From the NCBI GenBank assembly GCA_949840905.1, contig CATKXW010000008.1, forward strand, positions 1 through 64,000: a stretch of 64,000 nucleotides of DNA. The letters run 5' to 3'. The notes under the pieces were generated by a model that was given only the letters and a program-made list of their open reading frames with translations, was not told where the DNA came from and searched no databases. Of the stretch, positions 7,339 through 15,138 are shown piece after piece; positions within the stretch are counted from its first letter, which is position 1, and every line of letters starts with the position of its first letter. The DNA is from an uncultured Eggerthellaceae bacterium (GTDB taxonomy: Bacteria > Actinomycetota > Coriobacteriia > Coriobacteriales > Eggerthellaceae). The position numbers were made by a program, and so were the translations under genes.

Positions 7339-8622
7339 CTAATGCTTCTTCTTATGGTCGGATGCAGGCGTGATGTTCTCGTCCACGAGCTCTTCGGAGA
7401 GGATCGGACCGCCGGTCTCAGGGTTGGCGTAGGTGCCGATGGACTCCTCAGGATGCGCGGCATCCCACTTGCGGATCTTCTCGAACGGAGCGCCGCCGTC
7501 CATGCGGCCGGTCTTCTTCATGCCGAAGCCGTGCACCACCAGCGCTGCCGCCACGAGACCCGTGAGCGTGAGCGCGATGGCACCAGGCTGGAACTGAAGG
7601 TCGCCGATGGGCAGCGTGCGGAAGCGACGATAGAACGGGGTGTTCACTTCCACCCAGTTCTGACCCGGGTTGTTCGGGTTCGCCTCGCAGCAGCCGACGC
7701 AGGGAGCGCCGGACTGCACGCACCAGGAGCGGCGGTTGTTCCACAAAGTGACACCGCACAGAGAGCGCGTCTGAGGACCGCGGCAGCCCAGAGGATACAG
7801 GCAATAGCCCTTCTTCTCCTCTTCGCTACCGAAGGCGTAGACGAACTCGCCGTTCTCGAAGTGGCCGCGACGCTCGCAATTGTCATGGATGGTCTGATCG
7901 AACAGGCCGGCGGGCATGCCGAAGCTGTTGAGCTCGATGAGGCTCGGATCTTTCATGACCACAACATCCACGAGAATGCTCATGAGCCACTCGGGGTTCA
8001 CAGGACACCCGGGGATGTTGATGACGGGCGTGTCGACGCCCACCTTCTGGAGGTACTGCTGCACGCCGAGGGCCTGAGCCGGGTTCGGGTGAGCTGCCAT
8101 CCAGCCGCCGTTGACGGCGCAAGAGCCGATGGCGACCACTGCGTTGGCGCTCTGAGCAGCCTGCACCAACGCTACGCTGCCGACCTCGCCGGCCACACGC
8201 AGGGCGTTGCCCTCGAAGGCCTCCAGTACCGCACCCTCGTACACGAGAATGTAGTTGCCGGCCGCGATGGTCTGCTCCTTAGCCTCCTCGACGGAATGGC
8301 CTGCGGCCGCAGACAGCGTCTCTGAGTAGTTCAGAGAAATCATGTCGAGCACGACCGTTGCGACATCAGGGGTCTCGATCTGAGCGAACGACTCCGTGCA
8401 GCCCGTGCACGATGCGCCCTCGATCCAGATGACCGGGTAAAGGTCACCCTTCGTCGCTCCGATGACGGACTCTTCGAGCGCCTGGGCCACGCGGGGAACG
8501 GCGAGCTGGGACAAGCCTGCTGCTGCCGCAACGGCACCGCAGAGCTTCATGAAGCTACGACGGGTAACACCGCGTGAGGCCAGAACGGAATCGAAGTCCG
8601 TAACCGTGGCATGATCTTCCAT
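7339..8622 (-). CDS. hyaA: [NiFe] hydrogenase small subunit, Tat-exported
   Basis: 427 residues, longer than the usual 360-380. A Tat signal (TRRSFMKL, about 20-27, then a hydrophobic stretch) exports the folded dimer. The [4Fe-4S] cysteines begin with EGASCTGCTESF (about 68-79), and later ones in IGSCAV, IPGCPV, NCERRGHF, GYCLYPLGCRGP and SWCVQSGAPCVGCCE complete proximal, medial and distal clusters. A transmembrane helix near residues 346-366 anchors it. About 60 charged residues follow, ending DHKKKH, which would lie on the cytoplasmic side. The tail beyond the anchor is longer than in E. coli HyaA. GAGGAGGTG lies 5 bases before the ATG. It is the first gene of hyaABC. Confidence 0.95.
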   Translation of the reverse strand: MEDHATVTDFDSVLASRGVTRRSFMKLCGAVAAAAGLSQLAVPRVAQALEESVIGATKGDLYPVIWIEGASCTGCTESFAQIETPDVATVVLDMISLNYSETLSAAAGHSVEEAKEQTIAAGNYILVYEGAVLEAFEGNALRVAGEVGSVALVQAAQSANAVVAIGSCAVNGGWMAAHPNPAQALGVQQYLQKVGVDTPVINIPGCPVNPEWLMSILVDVVVMKDPSLIELNSFGMPAGLFDQTIHDNCERRGHFENGEFVYAFGSEEEKKGYCLYPLGCRGPQTRSLCGVTLWNNRRSWCVQSGAPCVGCCEANPNNPGQNWVEVNTPFYRRFRTLPIGDLQFQPGAIALTLTGLVAAALVVHGFGMKKTGRMDGGAPFEKIRKWDAAHPEESIGTYANPETGGPILSEELVDENITPASDHKKKH

Positions 8623-8658
8623 GTGTACACCTCCTCTAGGTGTCCTCGTCTTTACACA

Positions 8659-8690
8659 TACCTCGTCATTCTCGCGTAAGCGAGCAGGTA
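8659..8690 (-). promoter_or_regulatory. Inverted repeat upstream of hyaA
   Basis: TACCT (8659-8663) pairs with AGGTA (8686-8690), and inside it CTCGC pairs with GCGAG around GTAA (8671-8684). It lies 36-68 bases before the hyaA start. It could be an operator or a 5' leader hairpin. No consensus promoter was found beside it. Confidence 0.4.
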
Positions 8691-8778
8691 TTGTGGAGAT
8701 GAGGTGACGGGAGGGGGACGAAACGCCCCGTCAATGGAGGCAAAATGTTACGAACGTATGCGCTGGTAACAAGCTTCT

Positions 8779-9633
8779 TCAGATCACGGGATAGCTACCG
8801 AGCACCTTCACTTCGCGCAGCTTCATGCGCAGACAGTTCAAGGCCGTCTGCACGGCCATGTCGTTGACCGATTGCGCGAACTCGATGAAGAACATGTAAT
8901 CGCCGAACTGCTGCTTGGTAGGACGGGATTGGATCATGGTCATGTTGATGTTCGCATAGGCCAGCTCCGACAGGATCATGTTCAGCGTACCGGAGCGATC
9001 CTCGCGCATGAACAGCGCCAACGAGGTCTTCACCGCATCGTCGGGCTGGATCGGAAACGTGGTGCCCGGACGGCCGATGAGAGCGAAGGCGGTCTGGTTG
9101 CCCAGATGATCCTCGATGCTGCGCGCCACCACCTCGGCACCGTAGAGCTCGGCGGCGAAGGCGTTGGCGATGGAAGCGATGGAGGGATCCTCGGCGGCCA
9201 TGCGCGCGCTCTGGGCCGTGGAAGTGGTGGTCATGGTGGCGCGCCCCGGCAGCGATTCATTGATGAACCGGCGACACTGGGCGATGCCCTGTGGATGCGA
9301 AACGATGGTGGTCACATCCGCGAGCTTCGCCCCTTTGGCCGTGATGAGGCAGTGGTGGATGTCCATGACATGCTCGGCCAATATGACGGCCTGGCTGCGG
9401 AAGGCGAAGTTGTCGAGAGTGGCCGTGACGGGCCCTTCGAGAGAGTTCTCCTTCCCCACCACGCCATAAGCGGCACGACCCCGGTCGACGCAGTCGAACA
9501 CCTCGTCGAAGGTGGAGCACTCCACCAGTACCGGCTCATAAAGCCCCAACCGCTCCGCGAACAGGCCCGTGGCCTCGTGAGTATAGGTGCCGGCAGGGCC
9601 GAGATAGGCGATGGTGCGCTCGATGTCGTTCAT
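8779..9633 (-). CDS. pheA: Prephenate dehydratase
   Basis: 284 residues. It converts prephenate to phenylpyruvate in phenylalanine synthesis. The catalytic domain opens with IAYLGPAGTYTHEA and includes the conserved TTTSTAQSARMA segment. A regulatory ACT domain follows (TSLALFMRED...), with QSRPT where most relatives have ESRP, the phenylalanine-binding motif. A TTG codon at 9651 would add six residues but has no ribosome binding site. GAAGGA lies about 11 bases before the ATG at 9633, which I use. There is no chorismate mutase domain, so this is a stand-alone dehydratase. No aromatic pathway gene is adjacent. Confidence 0.92.
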   Translation of the reverse strand: MNDIERTIAYLGPAGTYTHEATGLFAERLGLYEPVLVECSTFDEVFDCVDRGRAAYGVVGKENSLEGPVTATLDNFAFRSQAVILAEHVMDIHHCLITAKGAKLADVTTIVSHPQGIAQCRRFINESLPGRATMTTTSTAQSARMAAEDPSIASIANAFAAELYGAEVVARSIEDHLGNQTAFALIGRPGTTFPIQPDDAVKTSLALFMREDRSGTLNMILSELAYANINMTMIQSRPTKQQFGDYMFFIEFAQSVNDMAVQTALNCLRMKLREVKVLGSYPVI

Positions 9634-9688
9634 AAGAGGGACGTCCTTCAAATAGGTCGAGGAGCGATAGAGAAGCCCTCATGATACG

Positions 9689-10276
9689 CTAAAGCGCCAC
9701 GATGCCCAAGTGCTCCAACAGGATGCGCAGACCGATGAGGATGAGCACGGCGCCACCGGCGAAGGTGGCCGCCCGGTTGAAGCGGGCGCCGACGCGGTTG
9801 CCGAGCCCGACGCCGATCAGCGACAGCACGAAGGTGACCGCGGCGATGAGGGCCGCGGCGAACCAGATGTTCACGCCGAGGAACGCGAGCGTCACGCCGA
9901 TGGCCAGCGCATCGATGCTGGTGGCCACAGCGAGCAGGAACAGCTCCTTCAGGTCGAGAGCAGCCGTTGCGCTCCCCTGCCCGCACTCTTCGCAGGTGCC
10001 ATCCTCATGAAAGCCGTCCCACAGCATCTTGCCGCCGATGAAGGCCAGCAGCACGAAGGCGACCCAATGATCCACCGGCTCGATCAGAGCGGCGAATCCA
10101 GTGCCCAAAGCCCAGCCGATGAGGGGCATGATCCCTTGGAACGCCCCGAAGAGCAACGCGATGAGGAGCGCCTGGTGCCGATCGATGCGCCGCATGGACA
10201 GGCCCTTGCAGACGGAAACAGCGAACGCATCCATGGCCAGACCGACGCTCACGAGGAGCAGTTCGACAACGCCCAC
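9689..10276 (-). CDS. mntP: Manganese efflux pump MntP
   Basis: 195 residues with six predicted membrane helices. The two repeats each carry the conserved Asp: LAMDAFAVS in helix 1 and TSIDALAIG in helix 4. This pattern marks the MntP (YebN) Mn(II) exporters. The loop between helices 3 and 4 contains CEECGQG, which might bind a metal. The start is GTG at 10276, with GGAAG 8 bases upstream, and overlaps the end of the mutY-like gene by 28 bases. No yybP-ykoY-like riboswitch can precede it because the upstream sequence is coding. Confidence 0.9.
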   Translation of the reverse strand: MGVVELLLVSVGLAMDAFAVSVCKGLSMRRIDRHQALLIALLFGAFQGIMPLIGWALGTGFAALIEPVDHWVAFVLLAFIGGKMLWDGFHEDGTCEECGQGSATAALDLKELFLLAVATSIDALAIGVTLAFLGVNIWFAAALIAAVTFVLSLIGVGLGNRVGARFNRAATFAGGAVLILIGLRILLEHLGIVAL

Positions 10277-11205
10277 GAGCCCGCTTCCCCTTTCCGCTCG
10301 AAGAAACCTTCCCTCACCAGGTCATCCACGATGGAGGCGAACAGCTCCTCATCCACCGCGCACCGACCGCAGGATGCCTCCTCCTCGTTCAGCTCGGCCA
10401 GCACCCGGACCTCGTCGACGCCATCGGTGGCCGCGAGCACCCGTCGGACGATCCATGCGCGCTTCTGACGACGCGAGCCTTCGAAGGCCGACTGGCGCGC
10501 GTAATGGGCGCTGCGGCGCGAGGCGTTCTTCCCTTCCGCTTTCAGAGCGGCCCCATAGTCGAGAAGGGCGTAGTACCATCCGCGCGGGTCATCGTCGGGG
10601 CACGCGTCGGCCACCAACGGGACGAGCTCCTTGTCGGTCACGCCATCACGGTCGGCGAACAGCTCATGGAGGAAGACGGTTCGCACGTTCGTCTCAAGGT
10701 AGACGCCAGGCTTCTGGAAGGCGAAGGCGCGAACGCCCGCGGCGGTGGCCGGCCCGATGCCTGGCAGGGCGATCAGCTCCTCGTAGGCCTCGGGCAGACT
10801 GCCGCCGGCACGAGAGCATGCCTCCGCCGCTCGCTTCAGCATCAAGGCACGACGGTTGTAGCCGAGGCCCTGCCACAGCTCCAGCACATCGGCCGTGGCG
10901 GCTGCCGCGAGGGCGTCCACAGTGGGAAATGCGCGCAAGAACCGCTCCCAATAATGGATGACGCGGGCTACTTGGGTCTGTTGCAGCATGACCTCCGACA
11001 CCAGCACCCCATAAGCGTCGTCGATGTAGCGCCACGGTAGGTCGCGATGGTGCGCAGCGCCCTGCTGCATCGCACGAGCGACGAACTCCTCCCGCGAAAG
11101 CGGCAAGGCTTCCCATCCATCGACACCGCAGGTCCTGCCCACAGAAGAAGCGCCCGACCTGCGGGCGCTTCGAGAGGTCTCGTTCAGCGATGGAGCCCTT
11201 CCCAT
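10249..11205 (-). CDS. MutY-like adenine DNA glycosylase without an iron-sulfur cluster
   Basis: 318 residues as drawn. The HhH-GPD core is clear: LPWRYIDDAYGVLVSEVMLQ, then PTVDALAAA, the hairpin LPGIGPATAAG, and ETNVRTV, which aligns with 'DTNVRRV' of MutY/endonuclease III. MutY enzymes remove adenine paired with 8-oxoguanine. The four C-terminal cysteines of the [4Fe-4S] loop are absent: after ALLDYGAALK come no CX6CX2CX5C residues. There is also no MutT-like C-terminal domain. Cluster-free MutY relatives are known. The start is uncertain. The ATG at 11205 sits 3 bases after the upstream stop (coupling), but a terminator-like hairpin at 11147-11171 lies inside this extension. GTG at 11142 or TTG at 11106 are alternatives and the conserved domain starts near 11085. 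Confidence 0.82.
   Translation of the reverse strand: MGRAPSLNETSRSARRSGASSVGRTCGVDGWEALPLSREEFVARAMQQGAAHHRDLPWRYIDDAYGVLVSEVMLQQTQVARVIHYWERFLRAFPTVDALAAAATADVLELWQGLGYNRRALMLKRAAEACSRAGGSLPEAYEELIALPGIGPATAAGVRAFAFQKPGVYLETNVRTVFLHELFADRDGVTDKELVPLVADACPDDDPRGWYYALLDYGAALKAEGKNASRRSAHYARQSAFEGSRRQKRAWIVRRVLAATDGVDEVRVLAELNEEEASCGRCAVDEELFASIVDDLVREGFFERKGEAGSWALSNCSS
11147..11171 (-). terminator. Hairpin terminator-like structure after the degenerate AAA+ gene
   Basis: GAAGCGCCC (11147-11155) and GGGCGCTTC (11163-11171) form a perfect 9-base stem with a 7-base loop, followed on the minus strand by TTCTGT. It lies 38 bases past the stop at 11209 and inside the longest possible mutY-like frame, so it may terminate or attenuate between the two genes. 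Confidence 0.5.
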
Positions 11206-11208
11206 GGC

Positions 11209-12852
11209 TCAGAGCAGATCCTCGAGATGGTCTATCTCCATGCGGAAGTCGCGTATCACTTCGTCTTCGAGCTCTTTGTACTCGCTCGATTCGAGGGGCT
11301 GATACGCCGCCAGCTTGTCGAACAGGTTCTCACGGGTGACCGGGCAATAGCGCCGCGTCATCAGACCGAACTTATAAGACTCCTCGATGGCCTCGCGCAC
11401 CGCCATGTAGATGTCATAGCGCGGCATGTTCGCCGAGAACCGCACCAGGTCGGCTCGGTTGATGCTGCGGAGCGAAGGATGGGCCCGCGCGATGTCGAGC
11501 CAGATGTCCACGCGCTCTTCGGGCGTGGGGTTCTCGATATCGATGATGCTGAGCGGTTCGAGCAGGTCGAGGAAGAACGGATCGATGCTGCCCGGCGCAT
11601 AGTCGGACTGCATGTCGACGAGGCTCGAGGCCCCCTCTGACCCCTTCCGCGGGGCTGCAGCGGACGCGAGCACGTACACGTTCGGGTTCTCGGCCGCATA
11701 GCGGATCAGGTTGATGGCCTCGTGGGCACCGCGAGACAGCTGCATCAGCAGAAAGCCGTTGGCATCCTCGCCCGCATCCATCAGAGGCGAGCTCCACAGG
11801 TCGAGGTCTTCCAGCACCAGCACGCCTCCCTTGTCGAACAGCGCCTTGAGCGAACCGGCCCGCGGCACGTCGGTGGACTGGGCCGTCACGCATAGCACGG
11901 GCATGCCCTGCAGGTTCTCCTCCATGTGCATGCGCAGCACCGGCAGATCGAGCTCGCCCAAGGTGGCCGCGATGAAGCGGTTGGCGTCCTCGCGCGCAGG
12001 CGCGCGGAACAGCAACGAGTCGATGGCGGGCATGGCGGAAAGACCATGACGCACGTTCAGCAGGCTCACGAGCTCTTGGAAGTCCTCGTCATCGCCCACT
12101 CCGATGCCGAAGTCCCGCATGGTCGCGATAACGCTCTGATAGCCGGTGATGGTGTCGTAGTCGAACCCCTCCACCAGCGTGCCGAAATCAGCGCCGGAAA
12201 GAGGCGTGAAGTCCTTCGGCCCGAGGGATGCGACCGGGGCATCGTCGTTCTTAGCGAGGGCCGTGACGCCCTCCTCCGATGCGGTCTGCTCCGCGGTCTT
12301 CTCGCTAGCTGCCTGCAGCCGCGCGGCCACGTCATCGCTCACGTGAGCCGTGGCCGTTACCGTGAAGGCCGGAGCGCCTTCGGATATGCCGGGAAGCCCA
12401 TGGGCGGCCTCGGTGATGCTCTCGATCTTCAGCTGGGAGCCTTCGATGCCGAAGATGTCCTGGGTTATCATCTCGGCCACATCTTCCAGGTCCTCCCGGG
12501 AAAGGCCGATCTCTTCCAGATGCCCTAAGGCCATGTCCTGCAGCTCATCGGTGCAGATGGCCACCTCGTCAGCATTGAGGTAGGGCTCCATCTTCTCGAA
12601 GATGTACTCGGCCATGGAACGCTCTTTGTTCGTGCAAGCGAGGACCCAGGCCTGCTTCAAGCCATGGAGCGCATCCTCGGAAGGCACGTTGGAGGCGTTG
12701 GCCGCCTCTTCGAACGCGGCCAGGTACAGGTATATGCCCAGCACAGGGTCGCCCGCATCGCAGGCTGTCTGGGCACGGGCCAGGTAATCTTTCATGGCGA
12801 AGCGGTCATCGCCATCGGTGGTCGGGATATCTCTGTCGATGTCTTCGATCAT
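11209..12852 (-). CDS. Degenerate AAA+ protein of unknown function
   Basis: 547 residues from the ATG at 12852, chosen because AGGTG lies 10 bases upstream; an earlier ATG at 12870 is possible. Residues 20-135 are acidic, helical and possibly TPR-like. A linker rich in Ala/Glu/Thr (about 165-215) follows. The C-terminal half has the outline of a AAA+ module: a strand then RAPAREDANRF (about 283-293) where Walker A should be, Walker-B-like GVLVLEDLDLW (about 343-353), a sensor-1 strand VYVLASAA, then PFFLDLLEPLSIID and PEERVDIWLDIA, as in box VII/VII'' of FtsH-like ATPases. The P-loop Gly-Lys-Thr and the arginine finger are missing, so ATP hydrolysis is unlikely. It could be a scaffold or regulator. 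No neighbour explains its role. Confidence 0.6.
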   Translation of the reverse strand: MIEDIDRDIPTTDGDDRFAMKDYLARAQTACDAGDPVLGIYLYLAAFEEAANASNVPSEDALHGLKQAWVLACTNKERSMAEYIFEKMEPYLNADEVAICTDELQDMALGHLEEIGLSREDLEDVAEMITQDIFGIEGSQLKIESITEAAHGLPGISEGAPAFTVTATAHVSDDVAARLQAASEKTAEQTASEEGVTALAKNDDAPVASLGPKDFTPLSGADFGTLVEGFDYDTITGYQSVIATMRDFGIGVGDDEDFQELVSLLNVRHGLSAMPAIDSLLFRAPAREDANRFIAATLGELDLPVLRMHMEENLQGMPVLCVTAQSTDVPRAGSLKALFDKGGVLVLEDLDLWSSPLMDAGEDANGFLLMQLSRGAHEAINLIRYAAENPNVYVLASAAAPRKGSEGASSLVDMQSDYAPGSIDPFFLDLLEPLSIIDIENPTPEERVDIWLDIARAHPSLRSINRADLVRFSANMPRYDIYMAVREAIEESYKFGLMTRRYCPVTRENLFDKLAAYQPLESSEYKELEDEVIRDFRMEIDHLEDLL

Positions 12853-12964
12853 AGGTGGCATGCACCTCATCTCATATGCTCGCGTTGCTCTCGTTCTTTC
12901 TTGGAATCATTCTAACGTATTCCCGAAGCGGCCACCGAACGCAGCGTGCCCATCCATGAAATGG

Positions 12965-13744
12965 TTAGAAAAGCGTTTCGATGACGGAGATGTGCGCTTC
13001 TCCGGAGCTGAGCGCCACCACCTGCCGCGAATCCTCGTCATGAACCAACAGCCGACCATGCTCATCGACGCCCTCGACCATGCCGGAGGCCATGACGCGG
13101 GCTGCGAGGTCGTCCACCACGACGCGCTTGCCCGTCAGCAGGGCATGGGCACCATATTCTTCGAGGAAGGGAGCGAACCCCCTCTCGCACCACCGATCGT
13201 AGCGCTGCGAGAACGCCGCGAGCACCGCATCGCGCACGCTATCGACGACCCCTCCCGTGAAGCCGAGCTCGGCCAGATAGCATGGGCGGTTCTTGCCGCT
13301 CACCGTGGCAGCATCCCCATCATCGGGCGGCAGCACGTTCACGCCGATGCCGACGCATATGCCACCAGCGATGCGTTCCAAAGAGATGCCGCAGAGCTTG
13401 GCCACCCCTTCGCCCTCTCGCGCGAACACCACGTCGTTGGGCCATTTCACCTGGATGCGCCCGTCGTGTTCGGCAGCTACCGAACGAGCGATGGCCTCGC
13501 GCACGGCAAGGCCCGCCACCAGGCTGAGGGTGGGCAGCTGCGCGAGGGGCACCTCGGGCCGCAGCAGCAGCGACAGATAGAGGCCACCAGGCGGGCTGGC
13601 CCACGCGCGTCCCTGACGCCCATAGCCGCCGTCCTGGCGGCGCGCCCATACCGCTAAGCCCTCCGGCTCGCCGCGCCGCAGCGCCTCTTTCACCAGGTCG
13701 TTGGTGGAGCTGACCGCATCATGGGCGGAAAGGCGGAATATCAC
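12965..13744 (-). CDS. birA: Biotin-[acetyl-CoA-carboxylase] ligase, without DNA-binding domain
   Basis: 259 residues. It makes biotinyl-AMP and attaches biotin to carrier proteins. The catalytic core shows SSTNDLVKE, GRQGRAWASPPGGLYLS (biotin/AMP-binding loop), KWPNDV and a small C-terminal domain. There is no N-terminal helix-turn-helix, so it is a group I enzyme that is not a repressor. The frame is open further upstream to 13864, but that overlaps folP-folK and is unrelated. The GTG at 13744 overlaps the folP-folK stop as GTGA, which indicates coupled translation. Its presence implies a biotin enzyme somewhere, though the accB gene expected in the fatty acid cluster is missing from this window. 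Confidence 0.92.
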   Translation of the reverse strand: MIFRLSAHDAVSSTNDLVKEALRRGEPEGLAVWARRQDGGYGRQGRAWASPPGGLYLSLLLRPEVPLAQLPTLSLVAGLAVREAIARSVAAEHDGRIQVKWPNDVVFAREGEGVAKLCGISLERIAGGICVGIGVNVLPPDDGDAATVSGKNRPCYLAELGFTGGVVDSVRDAVLAAFSQRYDRWCERGFAPFLEEYGAHALLTGKRVVVDDLAARVMASGMVEGVDEHGRLLVHDEDSRQVVALSSGEAHISVIETLF

Positions 13745-15060
13745 AGCCGATGGGCCTTCCCCACGCGCTGCTCTTCTGGCACCGAGTCGATGGGGATGCC
13801 GTTCGCCAGCACGTGGTGCGGGCGCACTTCCAGCAGCGGCTTCACCACGAAGTCGCGCTCGCATGCCAGCGGATGGGGCAAGGTGAGCTCATCGGTGGCG
13901 AAGTCGTAGAGCTGATAGTCGATGATGTCGATGTCGAGGGTGCGCGGGCCGTTCTCGATGGTGCGCACGCGTCCGAGGCTATTCTCGATGCCCTGCAGAT
14001 AGCCCAGCAGCTCCTTGGGAGGGATGCCCGTGCGCAGCAGCACCACGGTGTTCACGAAATCTTCTTGCTCGGTATAGTAGGCCGGCTCGCTGCCGTAGAA
14101 GCTGGCGATGTCGACGATCTGGGTATCGGGCAACAGGCAAAGCTGGCCGATGCCATGGTTTATCTGGGCCTTCTTCGCCTCTTCCACCTCATCGTCGTCG
14201 GCCACCAAAGCTACGTTGCTGCCAAATCCCAGCAGCACGTAGGGACGCAGCTCCTGCAGACCTTCCTTGGTGGCCGCCACATCGTGGGCGCGGATGACGT
14301 TGGCTCCCAGCTCGCAAGCGAGCAGCGCCTCGGCGGCCGAGGCCACGTCACGCTCGTGCAAGGAAGGCTCCTCCAGATGATAAGCGGCGTTGAGGAAGCT
14401 CTTGCGCGATACGGCGCACATGGTCACATACCCAAGGCGCGCGAACTCATGGAAGTTGCGCATGAGCTCGATGGTCTGTTGCGGCGTCTTGCCGAAGCCC
14501 GGGCCAGGGTCGATGCAGATGCGCTCGGCGGCGATGCCGTGCTCCTGGAGCATGACCGCCTGCTCACGCAGGTGGTCGCGCACCTCGTTGACCACATCGT
14601 CATAAGAAGGCGCATCCTGCATGGTGGCCGGCTCTCCCTGCATATGCATGACCACGCAGCCGCAATCGCTGTGGGCCGCCACCGCCACCATGGCAGGGTC
14701 GCGAAAGCCGGAGATGTCGTTGATGATGCTAGCGCCAGCGGCGAGCGCCTTTTCGGCCACCTCCGCGTGGCGCGTGTCCACCGACACGCAGATGCCCTCT
14801 GCAGCAAGGCCGCTCACCACCTCTGCGATGCGCTCCCATTCCTCGGCTGGGCTCACCGGCACGGCACCCGGTCGGGTCGACTCGCCGCCAACATCGATGA
14901 TGCCAGCCCCTTGGCTCGCCATCTCCTTGCCGTGGGCGATCGCAGCAGCAGCATCGAAGCATTCTCCACCGTCAGAGAACGAATCGGGCGTGACGTTCAA
15001 AATGCCCATGATGATGGGCATTTCGGTAGAAAGGTCGTATGAGCCGCAGCGCCAGGCCAT
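13741..15060 (-). CDS. folP-folK: Bifunctional dihydropteroate synthase / hydroxymethyl-dihydropterin pyrophosphokinase
   Basis: 439 residues, two folate enzymes in one chain. Residues 14-275 are dihydropteroate synthase: IMGILNVTPDSFSDGGE, GGESTRPGA, INDISG, IDPGPGFGKT and SRKSF. Residues 285-439 are HPPK: GFGSNVAL, YYTEQEDFVNTVVLL, ENGPRTLDIDIIDY, and LPHPLACERDFVVKPL. The order is FolP then FolK, opposite to the pathway order (FolK acts first). FolB and FolE are not adjacent. A clean fusion near residue 280 may channel the pterin pyrophosphate. The stop overlaps the birA GTG. ftsH and hpt lie upstream, matching the ftsH-folate neighbourhood known in other Gram-positive bacteria. Confidence 0.95.
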   Translation of the reverse strand: MAWRCGSYDLSTEMPIIMGILNVTPDSFSDGGECFDAAAAIAHGKEMASQGAGIIDVGGESTRPGAVPVSPAEEWERIAEVVSGLAAEGICVSVDTRHAEVAEKALAAGASIINDISGFRDPAMVAVAAHSDCGCVVMHMQGEPATMQDAPSYDDVVNEVRDHLREQAVMLQEHGIAAERICIDPGPGFGKTPQQTIELMRNFHEFARLGYVTMCAVSRKSFLNAAYHLEEPSLHERDVASAAEALLACELGANVIRAHDVAATKEGLQELRPYVLLGFGSNVALVADDDEVEEAKKAQINHGIGQLCLLPDTQIVDIASFYGSEPAYYTEQEDFVNTVVLLRTGIPPKELLGYLQGIENSLGRVRTIENGPRTLDIDIIDYQLYDFATDELTLPHPLACERDFVVKPLLEVRPHHVLANGIPIDSVPEEQRVGKAHRL

Positions 15061-15096
15061 AGGGCTCCTTTCAGTCGGCAGCGTCGGATACGAGCG

Positions 15097-15132
15097 AGGG
15101 GCCGCGCTCCGCCGTCGCGGGTCGCGGCCCCT
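15097..15132 (-). terminator. Hairpin after ftsH
   Basis: AGGGGCCGCG (15097-15106) and CGCGGCCCCT (15123-15132) form a 10-base GC-rich stem with a 16-base loop just past the ftsH stop. No T-run follows on the minus strand, so termination may be partial or need Rho. It separates ftsH from folP-folK. Confidence 0.55.
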
Positions 15133-15138
15133 TCTCGT

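Noticed and set aside
4923-7373. 816-codon plus-strand open frame opposite hyaB and hyaC
   Set aside because: It mirrors the coding frame of the hydrogenase genes, is His/Asp/Glu/Val-rich as expected of an antisense of GC-rich codons, and has no domain or ribosome binding site.
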